A stretch of 64,000 nt of DNA from Streptomyces spinosus (GCF_020400655.1 NZ_JAINRC010000001.1:434001-498000), one strand, 5' to 3'. Counted from the stretch's first letter, positions 45,968-55,195 are shown. Program-made: numbers and translations. Notes: generated by a model not told the origin, from the sequence alone.

Positions 45968-47665
45968 ATGGCCGCCACCCCACAGAACCCCGCCGCCTCC
46001 GCGCCCCGCCGCAAGGTGAGCCGTCACCGCGGTGAGGGCCAGTGGGCCGTTGGCCATTTCACCCCGCTCAACGGCAACGAGCAGTTCAAGAAGGACGACG
46101 ACGGTCTCAATGTGCGGACACGCATTGAGACGGTCTACTCCAAGCGCGGTTTCGACTCGATCGACCCGAACGACCTGCGCGGCCGGATGCGCTGGTGGGG
46201 GCTGTACACGCAGCGCAAGCCCGGCATCGACGGCGGCAAGACCGCGATCCTGGAGCCGGAGGAACTGGACGACGAGTACTTCATGCTGCGGGTCCGCATC
46301 GACGGCGGGGCGCTGACCACGCGGCAGCTGCGGGTGATCGGTGAGGTCTCGCAGGAGTTCGCGCGCGGCACGGCGGACATCACCGACCGGCAGAACATCC
46401 AGTACCACTGGATCAGGATCGAGGACGTGCCCGAGATCTGGGAACGGCTGGAGGGCGTCGGCCTGTCCACCGTCACCGCCTGCGGCGACACCCCGCGTGT
46501 GATGATCGGCTCCCCGGTGGCGGGCATCGCCGAGGACGAGATCATCGACGCCACGCCGGCGCTGGAGGAGATGAAGCGCCGCGTCCTGAACAACAAGGCG
46601 TACTCCAACCTCCCGCGCAAGTTCAAGACGGCGATCTCGGGTTCGCCGCTGCTGGACGTCGTGCACGAGATCAACGACGTCGCGTTCGTCGGCGTCCGCC
46701 ACCCCGAGCACGGCCCGGGCTTCGACGTCTGGGTCGGCGGCGGTCTGTCCACCAACCCCAAGCTGGGCGTGCGGCTCGGCGCCTGGGTGCCGATCGACGA
46801 GGTGCCGGACGTCTACGAGGGCGTCATCTCGATCTTCCGTGACTACGGCTACCGGCGGCTGCGCAACCGGGCCCGGCTGAAGTTCCTCGTCGCCGACTGG
46901 GGGGCGGAGAAGTTCCGCCGGGTGCTGGAGGACGAGTACCTCAAGCGCGAGCTGGTCGACGGGCCCGCCCCGGACCAGCCGGTGCAGCAGTGGCGCGACC
47001 ACATCGGTGTGCACCGGCAGAAGGACGGCCGGTTCTACGTCGGTTTCGCGCCGCGCGTCGGCCGGGTCGACGGCGCCACGCTGACGAAGGTCGCCGACCT
47101 CGCGGAGGCGCACGGCTCGGGCCGGGTCCGCACCACCGTCGAGCAGAAGATGATCATCCTCGACGTCGAGCAGGACAAGGTCGACTCGCTGGTGGAGGGC
47201 CTGGAGGCGCTGGACCTCACCGCCCGGCCGTCCTCCTTCCGGCGCGGCACCATGGCCTGCACCGGCATCGAGTTCTGCAAGCTCGCGATCGTGGAGACCA
47301 AGCAGCGCGGCTCGCAGCTGATCGACGAACTGGAGCGCCGGCTGCCGGACTTCGACGAGCCGATCACCATCAACCTCAACGGCTGCCCGAACGCCTGCGC
47401 CCGTATCCAGGTCGCGGACATCGGTCTCAAGGGCCAGCTGGTCCTCGACGACCGGGGCGAGCAGGTCGAGGGCTACCAGGTGCACCTGGGCGGCGCGCTC
47501 GGGCTCGAGCCGGGCTTCGGCCGCAAGGTGCGCGGCCTGAAGGTCACCGCGGAGGAGCTGCCCGACTACATCGAGCGGGTGCTGGGGCGGTTCCAGGCCG
47601 AGCGTGAGGACGGCGAGCGGTTCGCGGCCTGGGCGGCGCGGGCGAGCGAGGAGGCGCTGTCGTGA
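45968..47665 (+). CDS. sir: Ferredoxin-type assimilatory sulfite reductase
   Basis: 565 residues. Six-electron reduction of sulfite to sulfide in the cytoplasm, using siroheme coupled to a [4Fe-4S] cluster. The cluster cysteines are present: Cys431 and Cys437 (CTGIEFC), Cys473 and Cys477 (NGCPNAC). The two nitrite/sulfite-reductase half-domain repeats are seen (ITDRQNIQYHWIRIEDVP; RTTVEQKMIILDVEQDKV). NirA/Sir type, close to mycobacterial SirA. GAAGGACG precedes the ATG at 45968. First enzyme gene of the operon; its last four bases overlap the next gene. Confidence 0.95.
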   Translation: MAATPQNPAASAPRRKVSRHRGEGQWAVGHFTPLNGNEQFKKDDDGLNVRTRIETVYSKRGFDSIDPNDLRGRMRWWGLYTQRKPGIDGGKTAILEPEELDDEYFMLRVRIDGGALTTRQLRVIGEVSQEFARGTADITDRQNIQYHWIRIEDVPEIWERLEGVGLSTVTACGDTPRVMIGSPVAGIAEDEIIDATPALEEMKRRVLNNKAYSNLPRKFKTAISGSPLLDVVHEINDVAFVGVRHPEHGPGFDVWVGGGLSTNPKLGVRLGAWVPIDEVPDVYEGVISIFRDYGYRRLRNRARLKFLVADWGAEKFRRVLEDEYLKRELVDGPAPDQPVQQWRDHIGVHRQKDGRFYVGFAPRVGRVDGATLTKVADLAEAHGSGRVRTTVEQKMIILDVEQDKVDSLVEGLEALDLTARPSSFRRGTMACTGIEFCKLAIVETKQRGSQLIDELERRLPDFDEPITINLNGCPNACARIQVADIGLKGQLVLDDRGEQVEGYQVHLGGALGLEPGFGRKVRGLKVTAEELPDYIERVLGRFQAEREDGERFAAWAARASEEALS

Positions 47666-47844
47666 GCGAGCGGGCCGCGCCCTTCTACTGCCCCTACTGC
47701 GGCGACGAGGACCTGCGTCCGAACGAGGAGGGTCACGGCGCCTGGGAGTGCGGGGCCTGCAACCGCGCATTCCGGCTGAAGTTCCTCGGGCTGCTCTCCC
47801 GGGGGCTCCAGCGAGCCGACAACGGAGGGGACGAGCTGATATGA
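47662..47844 (+). CDS. 60-residue Cys4 zinc-ribbon protein in the sulfate operon
   Basis: Two CxxC pairs (CPYC at 10-13, CGAC at 30-33) separated by 16 residues make a rubredoxin- or zinc-ribbon-like knuckle, followed by a basic helix (FRLKFLGLLSRGLQRA). The GTG start overlaps the sulfite reductase stop and the TGA overlaps the cysH start, so it is locked into the operon by coupling at both ends. It may deliver electrons or metal to the reductases or stabilise one of them; databases sometimes call such proteins 'insertion element protein', which has no support here. Confidence 0.85.
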   Translation: MSERAAPFYCPYCGDEDLRPNEEGHGAWECGACNRAFRLKFLGLLSRGLQRADNGGDELI

Positions 47845-48551
47845 CGACGGCTCAGGAAGAGCGGACGAGCGAGGAGTTGAAGGCGCTCGCCGAGCAGGCG
47901 GGCCGTGACCTGGAGGACGCCAGCGCCCTGGAGATCCTCCAGTGGGCGGTGGACACCTTCGGCACGAGGTTCTGCGTCACCTCCTCCATGGAGGACGCCG
48001 TGGTCGCCCATCTCGCCTCGCGCGTGCTCAAGGGCGTGGACGTCGTCTTCCTCGACACCGGCTACCACTTCCCGGAGACCATCGGGACCCGGGACGCCGT
48101 GGAGGCCGTGATGGACGTCAACGTCATCACCCTCACGCCGAAGCAGACGGTCGCCGAACAGGACGCCGAGTACGGCCCGAGGCTGCACGACCGCGACCCC
48201 GACCTGTGCTGCGCGCTGCGCAAGGTCCGGCCGCTGGAAGAGGGCCTGGAGAACTACCAGGCGTGGGCGACGGGCCTGCGCCGCGACGAGTCCCCGACCC
48301 GGGCGAACACCCCGGTCGTCGGCTGGGACGAGAAGCGGCGGAAGGTCAAGATCTCGCCCATCGCCCGCTGGACGCAGGACGACGTGGACGCGTACATCAC
48401 CGAACACGGCGTGCTCACCAACCCGTTGCTGACGGACGGCTACGCCTCCGTCGGCTGCGCCCCGTGCACCCGCAGGGTCCTGGAGGGCGAGGACGCGCGG
48501 GCCGGCCGCTGGGCGGGCCGCGCCAAGACCGAGTGCGGGCTGCACGGATGA
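47841..48551 (+). CDS. cysH: Adenylylsulfate (APS) reductase
   Basis: 236 residues. Reduces APS to sulfite and AMP with thioredoxin. PP-loop-type fold with TSSMEDAVVAHL near the N-terminus and LDTGYHFPET. The CC (123-124) and CxxC (206-209) pattern binds a [4Fe-4S] cluster, the mark of enzymes that use APS directly rather than PAPS. The catalytic Cys is in the terminal ECGLHG. ATG at 47841 overlaps the preceding stop (ATGA). The cysC downstream then supplies PAPS for other sulfations rather than for this step (inference). Confidence 0.94.
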   Translation: MTTAQEERTSEELKALAEQAGRDLEDASALEILQWAVDTFGTRFCVTSSMEDAVVAHLASRVLKGVDVVFLDTGYHFPETIGTRDAVEAVMDVNVITLTPKQTVAEQDAEYGPRLHDRDPDLCCALRKVRPLEEGLENYQAWATGLRRDESPTRANTPVVGWDEKRRKVKISPIARWTQDDVDAYITEHGVLTNPLLTDGYASVGCAPCTRRVLEGEDARAGRWAGRAKTECGLHG

Positions 48552-49114
48552 CCAACGAGCGGATGCAGGAGAACCACGTGACGAGCGGAGCCACCGTCTG
48601 GCTCACGGGTCTGCCGAGCGCCGGCAAGACCACCATCGCGTACGCGCTGGCGGACCGGCTGCGTGCCGGGGGCCACCGTGTCGAGGTGCTCGACGGCGAC
48701 GAGATCCGCGAGTTCGTCTCGGCGGGCCTCGGCTTCTCCCGGGAGGACCGGCACACCAACGTGCAGCGCATCGGCTTCGTCGCCGAGCTGCTGGCCCGCA
48801 ACGGCGTCAAGGCGCTGGTGCCGGTGATCGCGCCGTACACGGACAGCCGGGACGCGGTGCGGGGGCGGCACGAGGAGAACGGGACGCCGTACCTGGAGGT
48901 CCACGTGGCGACCCCCGTCGAGGTGTGCAGCGTGCGCGATGTGAAGGGGCTGTACGCCAAGCAGGCCGCGGGCGAGCTGACCGGGCTCACCGGCGTCGAC
49001 GACCCTTACGAGGAGCCGAAGACGCCGGATCTGCGGATCGAGTCGCAGCACCAGACGGTCCAGGAGTCGGCCGCATCCGTGTACGCGCTGCTGAGCGAGA
49101 GGGGACTGGCATGA
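48548..49114 (+). CDS. cysC: Adenylylsulfate kinase
   Basis: 188 residues. Phosphorylates APS to PAPS. P-loop GLPSAGKTT (about 21-29), APS-binding DGDEIREFVSAGLGFSREDR and VIAPYTDSRDAVR, and the lid KGLYAKQAAGELTGLTGVDDPYE. ATG at 48548 overlaps the cysH stop by four bases; a GTG at 48578 with AGGAG six bases upstream is an alternative start ten codons later. In operon with cysH and cysDN. Confidence 0.94.
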   Translation: MTNERMQENHVTSGATVWLTGLPSAGKTTIAYALADRLRAGGHRVEVLDGDEIREFVSAGLGFSREDRHTNVQRIGFVAELLARNGVKALVPVIAPYTDSRDAVRGRHEENGTPYLEVHVATPVEVCSVRDVKGLYAKQAAGELTGLTGVDDPYEEPKTPDLRIESQHQTVQESAASVYALLSERGLA

Positions 49115-50046
49115 CCACGTTCGCCACGGTGGACGAGGGCACGGACAGCCCGTACGCGCTGTCGCACCTGGACGCACTGGAGTCCGAGGCGGTCCACATC
49201 TTCCGCGAGGTCGCGGGCGAGTTCGAGAACCCGGTGATCCTGTTCTCCGGTGGCAAGGACTCCATCGTCATGCTGCACCTCGCGCTGAAGGCCTTCACCC
49301 CCGCGCCGGTGCCGTTCGCGCTGCTCCATGTGGACACCGGACACAACTTCCCGGAGGTCCTCGAATACCGGGACCGTGTGGTGGCCGCACATGGTCTGCG
49401 GCTCCATGTGGCCTCCGTCCAGGACTACATCGACCGCGGTGTGCTCAAGGAACGTCCCGACGGCACCCGCAACCCGCTCCAGACCCTTCCCCTGACGGAG
49501 AAGATCCAGAGCGAGAGGTTCGACGCCGTCTTCGGCGGTGGCCGCCGTGACGAGGAGAAGGCCCGCGCCAAGGAGCGGGTGTTCTCCCTGCGCGACGAGT
49601 TCTCCCAGTGGGACCCGCGCCGCCAGCGCCCCGAGCTGTGGAACCTGTACAACGGCCGGCACGCCCCCGGTGAGCACGTCCGCGTCTTCCCGCTGTCCAA
49701 CTGGACCGAGCTGGACGTCTGGCAGTACATCGCCCGTGAGGGCATCGAGCTGCCGGAGATCTACTTCGCCCACGAGCGCGAGGTGTTCCAGCGCGGCGGG
49801 ATGTGGCTGACCGCCGGGGAGTGGGGCGGGCCCAAGGACGGCGAGACGGTCGAGAAGCGGCAGGTGCGCTACCGGACCGTCGGCGACATGTCCTGCACCG
49901 GCGCGGTCGACTCCGACGCCGACACGATCGAGAAGGTCATCGCCGAGATCGCCGCGTCCCGGCTGACCGAGCGGGGCGCGACCCGCGCCGACGACAAGCT
50001 GTCCGAGGCCGCGATGGAAGACCGCAAGCGCGAGGGGTACTTCTAA
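49111..50046 (+). CDS. cysD: Sulfate adenylyltransferase, small (PP-loop) subunit
   Basis: 311 residues. Catalytic subunit of ATP sulfurylase, forming APS from sulfate and ATP with the CysN GTPase. PP-loop SGGKDS (46-51), LLHVDTGHNFPEVLEYRD, FGGGRRDEEKARAKERVFS and the C-terminal YRTVGDMSCTGAVDS, ending REGYF. ATG overlaps the cysC stop (ATGA). Length normal. Confidence 0.96.
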   Translation: MTTFATVDEGTDSPYALSHLDALESEAVHIFREVAGEFENPVILFSGGKDSIVMLHLALKAFTPAPVPFALLHVDTGHNFPEVLEYRDRVVAAHGLRLHVASVQDYIDRGVLKERPDGTRNPLQTLPLTEKIQSERFDAVFGGGRRDEEKARAKERVFSLRDEFSQWDPRRQRPELWNLYNGRHAPGEHVRVFPLSNWTELDVWQYIAREGIELPEIYFAHEREVFQRGGMWLTAGEWGGPKDGETVEKRQVRYRTVGDMSCTGAVDSDADTIEKVIAEIAASRLTERGATRADDKLSEAAMEDRKREGYF

Positions 50047-50048
50047 GC

Positions 50049-51383
50049 ATGAGCACGACCACGACCGAGGCGCTCCCGGCCACCACCCTGCTGCGGTTCG
50101 CCACCGCCGGCTCCGTCGACGACGGCAAGTCCACACTCGTCGGGCGGCTGCTGCACGACTCCAAGTCGGTCCTCGCCGACCAGCTGGAGGCCGTCGAGCG
50201 CGCCTCCGCGAGCCGGGGCCAGGACGCCCCCGACCTCGCGCTGCTCACCGACGGCCTGCGCGCCGAACGCGAGCAGGGCATCACCATCGACGTCGCCTAC
50301 CGCTACTTCGCGACCCCGCGCCGCCGGTTCATCCTCGCCGACACCCCGGGCCACGTGCAGTACACCCGCAACATGGTCACCGGTGCCTCCACGGCCGAAC
50401 TGACGGTGATCCTGGTCGACGCCCGCAACGGCGTGGTCGAGCAGACCCGCCGGCACGCGGCCATCGCGGCCCTCCTGCGCGTCCCGCACGTCGTCCTCGC
50501 CGTCAACAAGATGGACCTCGTCGGGTACGAGGAGAAGGTCTTCGCCGCGATCGCCGAGGAGTTCACGGCGTACGCGACCGAGCTGGGCGTCCCGGAGGTC
50601 ACCGCGATCCCGATCTCGGCGCTGGCCGGCGACAACGTGGTGGAGCCGTCCGCGACCATGGACTGGTACGGCGGTCCCACCGTGCTGGAGCACCTGGAGA
50701 CCGTGCCGGTCAGCCACGACCTGGCGCACTGCCACGCGCGGCTGCCGGTGCAGTACGTGATCCGGCCGCAGACCGCCGAGCACCCGGACTACCGGGGCTA
50801 CGCGGGCCAGATCGCGGCCGGCACGTTCCGCGTGGGCGAGCGGGTCACCGTCCTGCCGTCGGGCCGCACCTCGACGATCTCCGGCATCGACCTGCTCGGC
50901 GAGCCGGTCGACGTGGCCTGGACGACCCAGTCGGTGACGGTGCGGCTCGCGGACGACATCGACGTCTCGCGCGGCGACCTGATCGTGCCGACGAAGGACG
51001 CCCCGGCCACCACGCAGGACGTGGAGGCGACCGTCTGCCACGTCGCCGACGCGCCGCTGACCGTCGGTCACCGGGTGCTGCTCAAGCACGGCACCCGCAC
51101 GGTCAAGGCGATCGTGAAGGACATCCCGTCCCGGCTGACGCTCGACGACCTGTCCCTGCACCCGCATCCGGGACAGCTCGTCGCCAACGACATCGGCCGG
51201 GTGAAGATCCGCACCGCCGAGCCGCTGCCGGTCGACTCCTACGCCGACTCGCGCCGCACCGGCTCCTTCATCCTGATCGACCCCGCCGACGGCACCACGC
51301 TCACCGCGGGCATGGTCGGCGAGTCGTTCGCCTCGCCCGAGCCGGTCAAGGACTCGGCCGACGACGACGGCTGGGACTTCTGA
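50049..51383 (+). CDS. cysN: Sulfate adenylyltransferase, large (GTPase) subunit
   Basis: 444 residues. EF-Tu-like GTPase whose hydrolysis drives APS synthesis by CysD. G1 GSVDDGKST, switch region REQGITIDVAYRYF, G3 DTPGH, G4 NKMD, followed by two beta-barrel domains. No fused CysC domain, consistent with the separate cysC gene. The ATG lies two bases after the cysD stop. Confidence 0.96.
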   Translation: MSTTTTEALPATTLLRFATAGSVDDGKSTLVGRLLHDSKSVLADQLEAVERASASRGQDAPDLALLTDGLRAEREQGITIDVAYRYFATPRRRFILADTPGHVQYTRNMVTGASTAELTVILVDARNGVVEQTRRHAAIAALLRVPHVVLAVNKMDLVGYEEKVFAAIAEEFTAYATELGVPEVTAIPISALAGDNVVEPSATMDWYGGPTVLEHLETVPVSHDLAHCHARLPVQYVIRPQTAEHPDYRGYAGQIAAGTFRVGERVTVLPSGRTSTISGIDLLGEPVDVAWTTQSVTVRLADDIDVSRGDLIVPTKDAPATTQDVEATVCHVADAPLTVGHRVLLKHGTRTVKAIVKDIPSRLTLDDLSLHPHPGQLVANDIGRVKIRTAEPLPVDSYADSRRTGSFILIDPADGTTLTAGMVGESFASPEPVKDSADDDGWDF

Positions 51384-51430
51384 CATGAACCCCACCGACT
51401 TCTACTCGACGTTCGCCAAGGAGGGCGGCC

Positions 51431-51616
51431 GTGTCGGCAGCGGCGCCCTCGGCAGCGGGCAGGGCGGGGTCGCGCGATGTGCGCTGTGACGTACGCGCAC
51501 TGCCTGCGCGCCCCGTCCCCCCACCCTCCCCCGCATGCTCGGCTTCGCTCGCGAGCGGGAGGACCCCCACCCCGGAAGCGACGAAGACCCTTTGCCGACT
51601 CCCGGCCACGCCCTGA
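51431..51616 (+). CDS. Candidate small ORF between cysN and the ABC transporter
   Basis: GTG at 51431 preceded by AAGGAGG six bases upstream, a near-perfect ribosome-binding site. 61 codons, Ala/Pro/Arg-rich, three cysteines, no recognised family. An overlapping 34-codon frame starting with ATG 51385 ends in RCAL just after it. Around 51522-51572 a CCTCCC ... GGGAGG hairpin is found. These may be a leader/attenuator for the ABC transporter rather than functional proteins. The rest of 51384-51655 shows no gene. Confidence 0.3.
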   Translation: MSAAAPSAAGRAGSRDVRCDVRALPARPVPPPSPACSASLASGRTPTPEATKTLCRLPATP

Positions 51617-51655
51617 GAGACCGTGACCGCCGGGCCAACGAGAGGAACGCCTCCC

Positions 51656-52768
51656 GTGCCTGCCAACCGCTCCACCCTGCTTCGCCGCGGGATCGCCGCG
51701 ATCGCCGCACTGCCCCTGTTGTCCCTCGCGGCCTGCGGCTACGGGTCCGACTCCAAGGACGACGACGCGGGCGCCAAGATCGCCACCGGCGCCAAGAAGA
51801 TCGACGGACTCGGCTCCGTCAAGATCGGCTACTTCGGCAACCTCACCCACGCCACCGCCCTGGTCGGCAACCAGAAGGGCTTCTTCCAGAAGGAGCTGGG
51901 CGCCACCGAGGCCAAGTACCAGATCTTCAACGCCGGTCCGTCCGAGATCGAGGCCCTGAACTCGGGTTCCATCGACATCGGCTGGATCGGCCCCTCCCCG
52001 GCGATCAACGGCTACACCAAGTCCGACGGCAAGAGCCTGCGCATCATCGGCGGTTCGGCCTCCGGCGGGGTGAAGCTGGTCGTCAACCCCGAGAAGATCA
52101 AGTCCCTGAAGGACGTCAAGGGCAAGAAGATCGCCACCCCGCAGCTGGGCAACACGCAGGACGTGGCGTTCCTCAACTGGGTGGCCGAGCAGGGCTGGAA
52201 GGTCGACGCGCAGAGCGGCAAGGGTGACGTGTCCGTCGTCCGCACGGACAACAAGGTGACCCCGGACGCCTACAAGTCCGGCTCCATCGACGGCGCCTGG
52301 GTGCCGGAGCCGACCGCGTCCAAGCTGGTCGCCGAGGGCGGCAAGGTGCTGCTGGACGAGTCGACGCTGTGGCCGGACAAGAAGTTCGTGATCACGAACA
52401 TCATCGTGTCGCAGAAGTTCCTCAAGGAGCACCCGAAGGCCGTCGAGGCGGTCCTGAAGGCGTCGGTCGAGACCAACAAGTGGATCAACGCCAACCCGGA
52501 CGAGGCGAAGGCCGCGGCCAACAAGCAGCTGGGCATCGACTCCGGCAAGGAGCTGCCCGCGAAGGTCCTGGACCCGGCGTGGAAGTCCGTCCAGTTCACC
52601 GACGACCCGCTGGCCGCGACCCTCGACACCGAGGCGAAGCACGCCGTCAAGGCCGGCCTGCTGGAGAACCCCAAGCTGGACGGCATCTATGACCTCACCC
52701 TCCTGAACAAGGTCCTCCGGGCCGAGGGCGAGCAGACCGTCAGCGACGCCGGACTCGGCGCCCGGTAA
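51656..52768 (+). CDS. Sulfonate/nitrate-type ABC transporter, substrate-binding lipoprotein
   Basis: 370 residues. Lipoprotein signal with lipobox LSLAAC (lipidated Cys near 26). A periplasmic-binding-protein fold of the SsuA/TauA/NMT1 class follows (VKIGYFGNLTHATALVGNQKGFF, GSIDIGWIGPSPAINGY, SIDGAWVPEPTASKLVAEGG). Imports sulfate esters or sulfonates, judging by position next to cysDN; the ligand is inferred. GTG at 51656 chosen because GAGAGGAA precedes it and the signal peptide starts there; a GTG at 51623 is further upstream. Confidence 0.9.
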   Translation: MPANRSTLLRRGIAAIAALPLLSLAACGYGSDSKDDDAGAKIATGAKKIDGLGSVKIGYFGNLTHATALVGNQKGFFQKELGATEAKYQIFNAGPSEIEALNSGSIDIGWIGPSPAINGYTKSDGKSLRIIGGSASGGVKLVVNPEKIKSLKDVKGKKIATPQLGNTQDVAFLNWVAEQGWKVDAQSGKGDVSVVRTDNKVTPDAYKSGSIDGAWVPEPTASKLVAEGGKVLLDESTLWPDKKFVITNIIVSQKFLKEHPKAVEAVLKASVETNKWINANPDEAKAAANKQLGIDSGKELPAKVLDPAWKSVQFTDDPLAATLDTEAKHAVKAGLLENPKLDGIYDLTLLNKVLRAEGEQTVSDAGLGAR

Positions 52769-52804
52769 GTCCCGTAGCCGATGAGTTCCCAGGAGGTGAC
52801 GACC

Positions 52805-53584
52805 ATGGCAACGACCTTCGCCGAGGCCGCCGAGACGGTCGAGCACGCGGCGCGCATCGAGCACGTCTCGAAGTCCTTCGCGACACCGGGCGGGCAGCAG
52901 CTCGTCCTGGACGACATCAGCCTGGATGTCGCACCGGGTGAGTTCGTCACCCTCCTGGGGGCCTCGGGCTGCGGCAAGTCGACGCTGCTGAACCTGGTGG
53001 CGGGGCTGGACCGGCCCTCCGCCGGCAGCATCGCGACCGACGGGCGTCCGGCCCTGATGTTCCAGGAGCACGCCCTGTTCCCGTGGCTGACCGCGGGCAA
53101 GAACATCGAACTCGCCCTCAGGCTCAGGGGCGTCGCGAAGAACGAGCGCCGCGAGCGGGCCGAGCGGCTGCTCGAACTGGTGCGGCTGCAGGGCTCGTAC
53201 GGCAAGCGGGTGCACGAGCTGTCCGGTGGTATGCGCCAGCGCGTGGCCATGGCCCGCGCGCTCGCGCAGGACAGCCAGCTGCTGCTGATGGACGAGCCGT
53301 TCGCCGCGCTGGACGCGATCACCCGGGACCTGCTGCACGACGAGCTGACCCGGATCTGGGCGGAGACCGGCGTGTCCGTCCTGTTCGTCACGCACAACGT
53401 GCGCGAGGCGGTACGGCTCGCGCAGCGGGTGGTGCTGCTGTCGTCCCGGCCCGGCCGGGTGGCCCGTGAGTGGCGGGTGGACATACCGCAGCCGCGGCGC
53501 ATCGAGGACGCGCCGGTCGCCGAACTGTCCTTGGAGATCACCGAAGTCCTGCGTGGGGAGATCCGGCGTCATGGCCAGCACTGA
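52805..53584 (+). CDS. Sulfonate/nitrate-type ABC transporter, ATP-binding protein
   Basis: 259 residues. Walker A GASGCGKST, Q-loop FQEHALFPW, signature LSGGMRQRV, Walker B LLLMDEPFAALD, H-loop THN. SsuB/TauB class. AGGAGG precedes the ATG at 52805 by eight bases; an upstream ATG at 52781 lacks this. It overlaps the permease gene by 14 bases. Confidence 0.93.
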   Translation: MATTFAEAAETVEHAARIEHVSKSFATPGGQQLVLDDISLDVAPGEFVTLLGASGCGKSTLLNLVAGLDRPSAGSIATDGRPALMFQEHALFPWLTAGKNIELALRLRGVAKNERRERAERLLELVRLQGSYGKRVHELSGGMRQRVAMARALAQDSQLLLMDEPFAALDAITRDLLHDELTRIWAETGVSVLFVTHNVREAVRLAQRVVLLSSRPGRVAREWRVDIPQPRRIEDAPVAELSLEITEVLRGEIRRHGQH

Positions 53585-54455
53585 GACCAAGACGGTCACG
53601 GACGCGGGGAGCGTCGAGGCGGGCCTGGACGCCCTGGAGGTCGCCGCCGCCGGCCGTACGCCGTTCCGGCAGACGTTCACGGCGAAGATCCTGCCGCCGG
53701 TCATCGCCACCGTGGTGGTGCTGATCGTGTGGCAGGCGCTGATCTCCTTCAAGATCGTCGACGATCCGACGAAGCTGCCCTCGCCCGCCGACGTCGGCGG
53801 CGAGTTCAAGCGTGCCTGGGTGGAGGGCACGCTGCTGGGCTACATCTGGACCAGCGTCTCGCGCGGTCTGCTGGGCTTCCTGTTCGCGCTGGCCATCGGC
53901 ACCCCGCTCGGCCTGCTGGTGGCGCGGGTGAAGTTCGTGCGGGCGGCCATCGGGCCGGTGCTGTCCGGTCTGCAGTCGCTGCCGTCGGTGGCGTGGGTGC
54001 CGCCCGCGGTGATCTGGCTGGGCCTGGACAACTCGATGATGTACGCGGTGATCCTGCTCGGCGCGGTCCCGTCGATCGCCAACGGCCTGGTCTCCGGCAT
54101 CGACCAGGTGCCGCCGCTGTTCCTGCGGGCGGGGCGCACGATGGGCGCGACCGGGGTGCGGGGTGCCTGGCACATCGTCCTGCCGGCCGCGCTGCCGGGC
54201 TATCTCGCGGGTCTGAAGCAGGGCTGGGCCTTCTCCTGGCGCTCGCTGATGGCCGCGGAGATCATCGCCTCCTCCCCCGACCTCGGCATCGGCCTGGGCG
54301 CGCTGCTGGAGAACGGCCGCAACGCCAGCTCCATGTCCATGGTGTTCGAGGCCATCTTCCTGATCCTGTTCGTCGGCATCGCCATCGACCTGCTGATCTT
54401 CAGCCCGCTGGAGCGGTGGGTGCTGCGCAGCCGCGGCCTGCTGGTGAAGAGCTGA
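53571..54455 (+). CDS. Sulfonate/nitrate-type ABC transporter, permease
   Basis: 294 residues, about six membrane helices after a 40-residue cytoplasmic N-terminus (first helix near 42-59). The EAA loop AGRTMGATGVRGAWHIVLPAALPGYLAGLKQGWAFSWRSLMAAE marks a BPD_transp_1 permease of the SsuC/TauC class. The ATG at 53571 lies inside the 3' end of the ATPase gene, with GGGGAG upstream, so expression is coupled. Confidence 0.93.
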   Translation: MASTETKTVTDAGSVEAGLDALEVAAAGRTPFRQTFTAKILPPVIATVVVLIVWQALISFKIVDDPTKLPSPADVGGEFKRAWVEGTLLGYIWTSVSRGLLGFLFALAIGTPLGLLVARVKFVRAAIGPVLSGLQSLPSVAWVPPAVIWLGLDNSMMYAVILLGAVPSIANGLVSGIDQVPPLFLRAGRTMGATGVRGAWHIVLPAALPGYLAGLKQGWAFSWRSLMAAEIIASSPDLGIGLGALLENGRNASSMSMVFEAIFLILFVGIAIDLLIFSPLERWVLRSRGLLVKS

Positions 54456-54457
54456 CC

Positions 54458-55195
54458 ATGCGCCGTCCCGTCCTCCTCGTCATCGCCCACGGCAGCCGCG
54501 ACCCGCGGCACGCCGCGACCGTGCACGCCCTGGTGGCGCGGGTGCGGTCGCTGCGGCCGGGCCTGCGCGTGGAGACCGGGTTCCTGGACTTCAACGTCCC
54601 CTCGGTGCACGGGGTGCTCCGGTCGCTGGCGGCGGAGGGCGTGCGGGACGTCGTGGCCCTGCCGCTGCTGCTGACCCGCGCGTTCCACGCCAAGGCCGAC
54701 ATCCCCGCCGTGCTGCGGGACGCGCCGGGGCGGCTGCGGATCCGGCAGGCGGACGTGCTCGGCCCGTCCCCGCTGCTGCTGTCCGCGCTGGAACGGCGGC
54801 TGTACGAGGCGGGCCTGTCGCCCGCCGGCAAGTCCTCGACCGGGGTCGTGCTGGCCTCGGCGGGGTCCTCCGACCCGGAGGCGATCGCGGTGATCGCCGA
54901 CATCGCGCGGGAGTGGTGGCACACCGGTTGGTGCGCCGTGCGGCCCGCGTTCGCCTCCGCGTCCCTCCCCCGCACCGAGGACGCGGTACGCGAGCTGCGC
55001 GCCCTCGGCTGCGAGCGGGTCGCCGTCGCGCCGTACGTGCTGGCCCCCGGCTTCCTGCCGGACCGGATCGCGCGCGGCGCGGCCGGGGCGGACGTGCTCG
55101 CCGAAGTACTCGGCCCCGCGCCCGAGGTGGCACGCGTGGTACTGGAACGCTACGACAGCGCACGCCGACCGGCCCTGACAGCACTCGGCGCGTAA
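54458..55195 (+). CDS. Sirohydrochlorin chelatase (CbiX/SirB-like)
   Basis: 245 residues. Inserts Fe (or Co) into sirohydrochlorin. Two half-domains of the CbiX family are seen: VIAHGSRDPRHAATVHALV with the first metal-binding His, LPLLLTRAFHAKADIP with the second, and a repeat (VLASAGSSDPEAIAVI; VAPYVLAPGFLPDRI). Being last in the sulfur operon, it most likely makes siroheme for the sulfite reductase. ATG two bases after the permease stop. Confidence 0.9.
   Translation: MRRPVLLVIAHGSRDPRHAATVHALVARVRSLRPGLRVETGFLDFNVPSVHGVLRSLAAEGVRDVVALPLLLTRAFHAKADIPAVLRDAPGRLRIRQADVLGPSPLLLSALERRLYEAGLSPAGKSSTGVVLASAGSSDPEAIAVIADIAREWWHTGWCAVRPAFASASLPRTEDAVRELRALGCERVAVAPYVLAPGFLPDRIARGAAGADVLAEVLGPAPEVARVVLERYDSARRPALTALGA

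Noticed and set aside
47662..47844. Insertion-element protein
   Set aside because: Some databases use this label for the family, but there is no transposase, terminal repeat or target duplication, and the gene is coupled inside the sulfate operon.
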